In this document: one piece after another, positions 56,071-64,000 of the stretch
Layout of the letters: every line of letters starts with the position of its first letter
How positions within the stretch are numbered: the stretch's first letter is position 1
Assembly: GCA_026122225.1 (NCBI GenBank)
Contig: JANEZZ010000401.1
Location: forward strand, 550,111-614,110
Source: Heloderma charlesbogerti
Lineage: Eukaryota > Chordata > Lepidosauria > Squamata > Helodermatidae
Direction: 5' to 3'
DNA length: 64,000 nt
Notes under the pieces: model-generated
The model's database searches: none
What the model saw: only the letters and a program-made list of their open reading frames with translations
Told to the model about the DNA's origin: nothing
Program-made: the position numbers and the translations under genes

Positions 56071-58566
56071 GCCATCATGACTAATACATGCCAAACCAGA
56101 TTACCCTGAGAACAGCACCAGCAGGGCGTGAACGGAGGCACTTTTCCCCATCACGTGTCCCCAGCACCTGGTATTCTGAGGTCTTTTACCTCTGAATATT
56201 GATGGTTCCTTGTAAAAATAGACATATTGGGCAAAGAGCTGCTGTTAAACTTGTGTGGGTTAGTCTCGCCTTTTATTTTCTTTTTTTAAAGCCATATCAG
56301 CTAGTTACTGTTGCTAGATCTTGTAGCAAGGAGTTCCGTAAGTTTAATGACATGTTGTGCAACAGCTTCCTGTTGTTTGTGAACCACATCTCTTGACAGT
56401 GAGTTACCTTGGGTGATTCCGCACAGAATGGGGAGTGGGACCAAGGAAAGGGATGATCTGCATGGGATTATCCTGGCTCAGATGAGCTGGAGGGGGGGGC
56501 GGTGTTTATGTGTAGGTTTACAAGGTATGTGGATGTCTGAAGTTGGGGGAACCTTTCTCAAACCAAGCTTCACCTAGAATTCAGAACTAGGAAAAAGAAA
56601 AGAAAAGCGAAGAGTTGAGTAATATATTAAATTAAAAAAATGAAGGCTTGGAAATATCTGGAAAAATTTGACCCCCCCCCTTTTTCTGATTTTTTTCCTG
56701 TGACAAAAAAATCCTTGGGGAAAAAACTAATTTTTACATTATTTTTCGGGGGGGGGTCCCACTTCCCCCCACCCCAGGCCTTCATGTCTCTAATTAAAAT
56801 ACAATGAAATAAATCAAAAATGACAAAAAAGTCCAAGTCATATTATTGCATAAATCTTCTTCACCCGTGACAGAAGGGTATCCCAGTACATGGTGCTCGA
56901 ACCCATCTGGTGTTTTGGCTAGAGAGGAACTGCCAGCATTCCTGGCTATTGGCGATGCTGGCAGAGGCTTCTGGGAGCTGAAGTCCAAAACCTCTGGAAA
57001 TCTACCTTCTGGTCAGCCTTGGGCCAGCGGCCTACTTTCAGATTTTAGCTGAGCCATGGAGCGTGCAACAAGACCTTAATCCAATGGTGCAAGTTCTCTC
57101 CCTCTCTCTCTCTCTCTCTGTTTCTAGCCTACCTCACAGGATTGCCATGAGGATAAAATGAGCACGCACGCACACACCATGCTTTTGGGAACAAACAGGC
57201 AGGATAAAAATCTAGTTCATTTTAGAATAATCGACGCCTTTAATCTTGTTGGGCTGATGCAACAACCCGCGGGGATCCCGCCACCCCAGCAGACGGTCAA
57301 TTAATGCTGGGGCACGACCCAACCAAACCTGTTTTCCTGGAGGTGTTGCCTTCCTCGGGGCTTGGGTGTTTCGTTCCCTGCTCCCTGGTGGAGCTGACAG
57401 TGATCCTTCAACCCCCACGTGCTTAAAGCTGAGTTAAGGGCAATGTGAAACAGCCATATCCTCTGGTGATGGGGAGATGGTTGGCGCGACAGAAGTATGG
57501 AAGTGGCGCCTGCTTGAACTTCTAGGTAGGCTTTCAACCCCTCTTTTTAATAAGTAGGACAGCAAAGAAGCAGGTGAAGCATCAAGTCATAAATGAGAAA
57601 GGTCCCAGGTACGAATGCTACCTTTTGATGCATTTTAAAATGGCATTGTTAGCTGTCTTGAGCATTTTTTTAATGAAAAGTCAGAAGGTGCAGGCTTTGA
57701 TAGATAAATAAATAAATGATAATTGCCTTTGCTGCAAACTTGCACAGTAACTTTAAGCATGCCTCTCCCTGCCTCCCAATCCCTCGTATAGTGTCAGTCC
57801 CCCCACCTGCAATGTGGGGATAATAATATTCACGGGGGGTGGAAATTTTTCCACAGCTATATTTTTTTCTGTAGAAAATAGTTTCATTCATAGGAACTGA
57901 CTCGTTCATGAAATTAATCAGCAACATAACGAACGAACACACTGGCTCGGTTTACATGTAACTATAACCCAGGATTTTAGCCACGGGAACAGCTAAGCAA
58001 ACCTTCTATCTGTGGCTTGATTAACGTTATCTACTTATCTCTCCTGCTGCATGCCTGTGGTTTGTTCTTGGGTTCTTTCTCTGGAACGGAAGACACAGCA
58101 CTAGTCAAATCTAATCAGAGTTATAACTAACTCTTTTGAGATGACTGTTCCTAGGGAGCAAATGTATACACACACTTTTTTTCCAGGCATGCTAAATTTT
58201 GTATGTTTTCAGCAGTTTCATTCCCCCCCCCAAAATAAAACTTTGATTTGCTTGACTCCACCATTGAAGCTACACTAAAGCTTCAGTCCTGTACACACTT
58301 ACCTGGGAGTAAGTCCCATTGAATGCTGTGGGGCTTACTTTTGTAGGCTTGCCTAGGATTGCGCTGTAAGTCCATTTCTTTATTTTTTTCTTCTGCTGTT
58401 CAAATAATTCAGTTCATCTCTTTGGGGCTGTTGGAACTAACCTTTTCAAATATTTACACAGCAAAGCACCCAAACTGAACAAATAACACTAAATTCAAAG
58501 ATGATTACCCCCTTCAACAGGCAGTTGCTGGCCGGGGGGCATAACTTCACACATTTCAATATACCG

Positions 58567-58686
58567 ATCCTAATCCTCCCCAATCCAGCACACTTACCCC
58601 CAACAACCCAATTACAAATCCCCCAAACCCAACACCATAAACCCCCACCATACACATCACAACCCCCCCCCCCCCCCCCCCCCCCC

Positions 58687-58717
<31 letters not shown>

Positions 58718-58775
58718 ACCCCCCCACCCCCACCCAAAACAATCCAACCACACAACAAATTACAAATTTCTATCA
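58567..58775. repeat. Poly-C tract in a nearly G-free stretch
   Basis: 58,663-58,736 is almost all C. From 58,589 to 58,775 the plus strand has no G at all. The flanks are A/C-only simple sequence. Confidence 0.9.
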
Positions 58776-58799
58776 GGGATCTTATATTTTATCCTTAGA

Positions 58800-59930
58800 A
58801 AAGTTAGAGATTAAGTAGGGTCTTCATTCCTCTTCCGGAAGCCGTTCCCCTCAATAAATTGCTTTCTTCCTCATCCAATATGACTTCTAATCATTTTGGG
58901 GGAGTCACAGGCTGAGTGGATATTAGTTGGCAAGGTCACAGTGCCCTGATGGCACTTAGTCATGAATAGTTCTTTTAAGGAGGATAGTCTCAGAATCACC
59001 TGTTGTTCCTGCATCAGTAGAGCGTAAAAACTTTTGATTCAGTTTCATTCTTCTGGCAGGAGATATTCCTCACCAAATCTATTCTCTTTATTAAGAAAAG
59101 AGTCATTCTCTCCTTTCCACTGATACACTCGTACCTGAATGTGCGTTATCTCTAAAGCCCCTACTCAGGTCTTTGAGGCTTTATCCAAGGCCTGAGAGTG
59201 GGATAAATACTCTTCTTCTTAAAAAAGGATACTTTTCTTCTGAGGAGCCATTTGCTCTTCTTTATGGAGATTTAGTTTGCTGAGGGCATCATAGGCCTGG
59301 AAGTCTTCCAGACTAACAAGTTTGCCAACTTTATGGACTCTGTAATTCAGATCCTGGGTTCTTATGATATAAGGCCATAGAGTTATTATTTTCAAAGAAT
59401 CTGGTCACCACTAGGCCCATTTTTAAGTATTCATCTTTCTTATCATATACTTTCTTCACATCCTGCCAAGACCGAAATCTCACCACAGCACGAGCATGAC
59501 GGTAGCTGTAGAACAAGTATATTTGATATGTCACCACAATTAAGAGTCTGTGAGATTACTTGGCCAGCTAAGTGTAGAAAGTGAATTTTATGTTCTAACT
59601 GAGAAAGTTACGCCTTTAGGTTTGGAAAAATTCAGAACAGCTACGTTTTGGCAATTTAGGACCAAGTCCCATTTTAGCTGCTTTTAGGTTGATTCCATCT
59701 TGCAGTAGATTTTGTTCTTGGATCTTTGAGACTGCCCCAGTGGTGAGGGCGTGTTGTCATGGATCTTGTGAATGTGGTGCTGCAACACTTGACCTGGTTG
59801 GAGGTAAGGATGGTTCTAGTGCCCTTTGGGCTGGCGACTTCCCTCCACAGGGCAACAATGTCTGAAATGTCCTTCATTTCTGGTTAGAGGGTTTTGGTGA
59901 CTTCTCAGGGGACTCTTCTAATAATCTAAA
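58800..59930 (-). pseudogene. Coding-like remnant of unknown origin
   Basis: The minus strand has broken frames with protein-like composition: RAVVRFRSWQDVKKVYDKKD (about 59,400-59,490), KVGKLVSLEDFQAYDALSKL (about 59,260-59,330) and MKDISDIVALWREVASPKG (about 59,820-59,877). VRFRSWQD resembles the RNA-binding part of LINE ORF1 proteins, but I cannot assign it. Confidence 0.25.
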
Positions 59931-59964
59931 AAGTTTACAAAAGTTCATTTTCTTGTATTGCTGA

Positions 59965-60125
59965 ATATTTTCACATTTACTATCACATTTGAATCCTGTC
60001 TTTCCTGCAAGAAGCTCAGAGCTGCATACAAGAGGTTATCCTATTTTATCTTCACAACATCCTTGTGAGGTAGGAAAACTGGTGACTGGCCCAAAGTCTG
60101 ATAGTAAACTTGAGGGCTGACTAAA
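59965..60125 (-). repeat. Partial L2-tailed SINE
   Basis: CACAACATCCTTGTGAGGTA and GGTGACTGGCCCAAAGTC; the tRNA head is missing. Confidence 0.5.
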
Positions 60126-60389
60126 GAAGCCTTAATTTACTAATCATATGAGTTTTAGTTAATTACTCAATTATATTTACATGAATTTAATAGGTAAAAA
60201 CAATAGTTCTTAAGCAAGTATCACACTTTATTTTTAGATGATGTACACATGCATCTTACCAGGAATCATCCTAGAAGAGGCATTCTTCCCGTGAGTGAGG
60301 AGAACGGGGAATGTGTCTTTTAAGATGGTGCTTCCCAACAGAAAGTTTTTATTAGTACTTAAAAAAAGATTTATTTTGACGTATTATTT

Positions 60390-61549
60390 TATTGTTATAT
60401 TTATACCCTGGCTTTCTATGATAAAATCAAACCCAAGGTGGCTTGCAAATAAAAATATAAATCACAACATAATCTTAACAATCCCAACAATAAAACAAAA
60501 TAAACTAAAAGCAGTAAAAGCATAAAAATAAACTATATCGGCAACAGCAGACTGAAAACATTAACTGCTCTAATCACAGAGATTAACTGGCAGAATAACA
60601 TAGTCAAAAGCCTCTTTAAAAAGCAAGCAAAGAGGAGGCTAGATAAATCTTGAGAAGTACCATGACTTGTCCTCATCAACCACACTTTTGTTGATGAAGG
60701 AACCTTGGAGGAGGGCCTCAGAAAACTGAGCATAGATCTTAAGTGGGTTCATATGAGAGGAGGCGATTCCTGAGATATGTTAGTTCCAACCTATTAAAAC
60801 CTTTAAAAGCAAAAGCCAGCACCATGAATTGAGCTCCAAAGCAAATTGGAAACCAATGAAGCTGGAATAGAATTGGCCTAATATGATCTGCCCTGCTAAT
60901 CCCAGATGCATGCTTGGCCATGCATTGAAGTTTCTTAGACTACCTCAAAGGTAGCCACAAGCAGAGCACATTACGATAATCGACTCTGGGAAATGACTAA
61001 GGTGTGAATGACTGAAGCAAGATCTGATTTCTCTAGGAAAGGGTGCAGCTGGTCAAGTAGATAACAGCTGGCAAAATGCACTTCTGACCACTGCTGTCAC
61101 CTGCACACCATAAATTGGAATGGAAACAGGAGCATCCCTGTTCCTTCAGGTGGAATGCAAGACCATCTATAACAGACTGAACACCTCTTCCAAGTACATC
61201 AGTACCCAACCAGTAGTGTCTCCGGCTTGTCTGGATTACATTTCTATGTGTTCACTCCAATCTACTCCAAAACTTCTCCCAGATGCTGGCTGAGAATTTA
61301 AACGGTGTCTCCAGGATCATATGAGGGAACCAAGAGATAGACCTGGGTATCATTGGCACACCCCAGCCTAAACCTCCAGATGACCCCATCCAGCAATTTC
61401 ATGTAAATGTTAAAAAGCATGAGGAGACAACATAGAAATACTGTGATACCTCATAAACCAAATGCTACAGCATGGAGCAGACATCTCCAGCACTGCCTTC
61501 TGGTACCTCCCTCCAAGAAGGAGTAAACCTACTATAGAATAGAATCCAC
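60390..61549 (-). mobile_element. L2 LINE, 3' half (split by BovB)
   Basis: The minus strand encodes degenerate L2 RT (MLFNIYMKLLDGV near 61,400), the HASGISRADHIRPILFQLHW segment (about 60,830-60,920) and a 3' tail read as GCCAGGGTATAAATATAAC. Many stops. Confidence 0.8.
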
Positions 61550-61561
61550 CTACTATAGAAT

Positions 61562-62531
61562 GTTGTTGTTGTTGTTCAGTCGTTCAGTCGTGTCCGACTC
61601 TTCGTGACCCCATGGACCATAGCACGCCAGGCCTTCCTGTCCTGCGCTCTCTCCCGGAGCGTGCTCAAGTTCATATTCATTGCATCCGTGATGCTATCTA
61701 GCCATCTCATCCTCTGCCGTCCCCTTCTCCTTTTGCCTTCAGTCTTTCCCAGCATCAGGGTCTTTTCCAGCGAGTTTTCTCTTCGCATTAGGTGGCCAAA
61801 ATATTGGAGCTTCAGCTTCATCATCTGTCCTTCCAATGAGCACTCAGGGTTGATTTCCTTTAGGATGGACTGATTTGACCTCCTTGCAGTCCAGGGGACT
61901 CGTAAGAGTCTTCTCCAGCACCACAGTTCGAAAGCATCAATTCTTCGGCGCTCAGCCTTCCTTACAGTCCAGCTCTCACAGCCATACATTACTACTGGGA
62001 AAACCATAGCTTTGATTAGACGGACCTTTGTCGGCAAGGTGATGTCTCTGCTTCTTACTATGCTGTCTAGGTTGGCCATAGCTTTCCTCCCAAGGAGCAA
62101 GCGTCTTTTAATTTCATGGCTACAGTCACCGTCTGCGGTGATCTTGGAGCCCAAGAAAGTAAAATCTGTCACTGCTTCCATTTCTTCCCCTTCCATATGC
62201 CAGGAAGTGATGGGGCCAGATGCCATGATCTTCGTTTTTTTAATGTTGAGTTTCAAACCAGCTTTTGCACTCTCCTCTTTCACCCTCAACAAGAGGCTCT
62301 TTAGATCCTCTTCGCTTTCTGCCATTAGGGTGGTATCGTCTGCATATCGGAGGTTGTTGATAATTCTCCCAGCAATCTTAATTCCGACCTCTGATTCATC
62401 CAACCCGGCATTTCTCATGATGTACTCTGCATATAAGTTAAATAAGCAGGGTGACAATATGCAGCCTTGTCGTACTCCTTTCCCAATTTTGAACCAATCG
62501 GTTGTTCCATGTCTGGTTCTTACTGTTGCTT
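61562..62531 (-). mobile_element. BovB (RTE) LINE, 5'-truncated, inserted in L2
   Basis: About 970 bp with the duplication CTACTATAGAAT (61,550-61,561 and 62,532-62,543). The minus strand gives one open frame of over 300 codons: RT palm ([29 protein letters not shown]) to the C-terminus (VTKSRTRLND), ending in the (AAC)n tail. Nearly identical to the RT part of the 22-28 kb copy, so probably the same young subfamily. Confidence 0.93.
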
Positions 62532-62543
62532 CTACTATAGAAT

Positions 62544-62660
62544 AGAATCCACTAATAGCCCAGAAGGATATTACAGTCAAAGATATCAACAGCCATTGGG
62601 AGATCCAGGAGAATCAACAGGGTTGCACTCCCCCTGTCTATCTCCTGTATATTTTAGGAT
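62544..62660 (-). mobile_element. L2 LINE, RT motif A part (beyond BovB)
   Basis: The minus strand reads LLILLDLPMAVDIFD, a decayed form of the L2 RT palm motif (LDLSxAFDxxDH). It is the 5' neighbour of the fragment at 60,390-61,549. Confidence 0.7.
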
Positions 62661-62664
62661 AAAA

Positions 62665-64000
62665 TACACACACACACAAATAATGCAATATTCATGCTTT
62701 TTTGAAACAGGAATAAATGGAGTTATGAATGAACACATACGAAACTAACACAGACCAAAAACAGACTGGACCAAAAACAGACTGGCCTTCACGTTCCTTC
62801 CTCTTCTCCCTCCGCAATCAACATGCCAGGAAAAAAGGCTTTGAGCTACACTTCTTTACTAGTTTCTAGCTCTTTACAAAGTCGTATATTCTAGGAACTC
62901 TCATACTGCAAATGAAAACAGGCATAATCACCACATCTACAAATATTTATGGGGGAGACGAAGAGGAGAAGGTAGAGAAGTTAGTTGCCTGCAGTCTGGG
63001 CAATGATACTTCTCAGCCACCAGACTTGCTTCTCAGGGATTACCTTCCCTTAGGGTGGCTCCCTCTTACGTTGGCTTTTCCTGGCAGGAGTGGCTACCTG
63101 GCTGAGTCTTCTGAGCCCTGCCTCTAACGTTTCCCACTTCACTCTGCCTCGGACCCTAATATATCCTCAAGCCTCACGCCCCTTCGCTCTCCTCCCCCTT
63201 CAAAAACCTGGGTTTTTGCATGGTGGGGTAATGGAGGGGCCAATCAGGCTAGGCCATTCTGGGTGTCAAGGTCTTGGGAAAGAATGGAAAAGGAAAAAGA
63301 AAAGTAGACTTGCCAAATATCTGGAGTGCTCACTAGGCGAGGGCGTGCCTCCCCTGTTCTGTTTTGTTTGGCTAGTTCTTGTAATCCTAAATATCTGTTT
63401 TCCTTTCATGTTTCTGGAATTGGTGCATGACCAGGACATCTACGACACTCGCCCTCCTAAGATTCATTTCTCTGGACATCTGTGATCCATTACCGCAACG
63501 TGTACCTTGCAAATCTCAAATTATTCTGCCAAACAAGAATGTAGGCAAAGTCAAGAATAGATAAGAAACTCATGACCAGAATACGACTGGTGGGGTTATT
63601 GTACTAATTATTTCACCACACCTAGATTTAAGGAGCTTTGGCTGATTGCAGAAGTTTGACTGATATGGATCATCACAAATTTTGTTAAGAGCGAAAAAAA
63701 TTATAAAAATTAAATTTTGGTAAAAGATTGTGACAGGGGAAGGAAAAAAAAAAAGAAATAAGAAAAAAAAAACTGCAGGTTGTTTTCTACAAATTATATC
63801 TCAGTCATTTTGTTATGTTTTTCACTGTGAAAACCTCAAATGGATTACTACACTATGGATTGACAAATTGAAAGCATATATGAAATTCAGCTAGCAAAAC
63901 AGTAGATGTTGGAATCTCTAAAATACTCAACAATCCACAACACACAGGTATAAAAAACATGTTTTCTCCATAATTTCTACTCATAAATGCCACTCATTAT
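62665..64000. other. Unassigned sequence at right edge
   Basis: A short tandem ACCAAAAACAGACTGG (about 62,754-62,785); otherwise no gene or repeat recognised. The longest frame (63,090-63,485) has no family-like motif. Confidence 0.4.

Noticed and set aside
58446..58818. Gly-rich and Pro-rich ORFs
   Set aside because: Pure translation of the poly-C tract.
48221..64000. UBA52, REX1BD or FKBP8 coding exons, expected from mammalian synteny with KXD1
   Set aside because: I looked on the plus strand for their characteristic sequences and saw none; only a possible noncoding promoter at 53.6 kb remains.

Overview
The window looks like nuclear DNA of a squamate reptile (lizard or snake). Two spliced vertebrate genes lie in long, repeat-filled introns, with many copies of BovB/RTE, CR1 and L2 LINEs, tRNA-derived SINEs and palindromic MITE-like elements. 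Abundant BovB beside CR1 and L2 is a known squamate pattern; the species cannot be named from this.

Both host genes are on the minus strand, in tandem. KXD1 (BORC subunit, lysosome positioning) has its CpG-island promoter near 47.2-47.6 kb and coding exons at 46,466-46,560, 43,452-43,604, 40,338-40,384 and 37,073-37,299; the 173-residue reading frame is complete and intact. Its 3' UTR runs to a poly(A) signal near 35,615. WDR18 (WD40 subunit of the PELP1-TEX10-WDR18 / rixosome complex, 60S ribosome assembly) begins about 440 bp further on, at 35,174. Seven coding exons (35,174 to 6,089) give residues 1-319 without interruption. The last exons (about a quarter of the protein) were not found and probably lie beyond the left edge.

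Layout: 1-6 kb, SINE, L2 and CR1 fragments and a probable solo LTR. 6-9.2 kb, WDR18 exons 7-4. 9.2-17.3 kb, intron 3 with a decayed BovB. 17.3-30.4 kb, exon 3 and intron 2, which carries a 6.3-kb BovB insertion with a 2.6-kb CR1 inside it. 30.4-35.2 kb, exon 2, intron 1 with a G-rich minisatellite, and exon 1. 35.2-47.7 kb, promoter and KXD1 with several nested LINE insertions. 47.7-48.7 kb, a minisatellite beside the KXD1 CpG island. 48.7-64 kb, mostly L2, MITE and SINE remnants, a possible unassigned promoter at 53.6 kb, a G-free/poly-C tract at 58.6 kb, and an L2 split by BovB at 60.4-62.7 kb.

I found no CRISPR array, bacterial operon, rRNA gene or intact tRNA gene, and no clearly new biological system. 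The most informative items are the BovB insertion carrying extra 3' sequence within one perfect 12-bp target-site duplication, a short BovB derivative (5' end joined to 3' end) with its own target-site duplication, and two minisatellites beside the promoters or first exons of the two genes.
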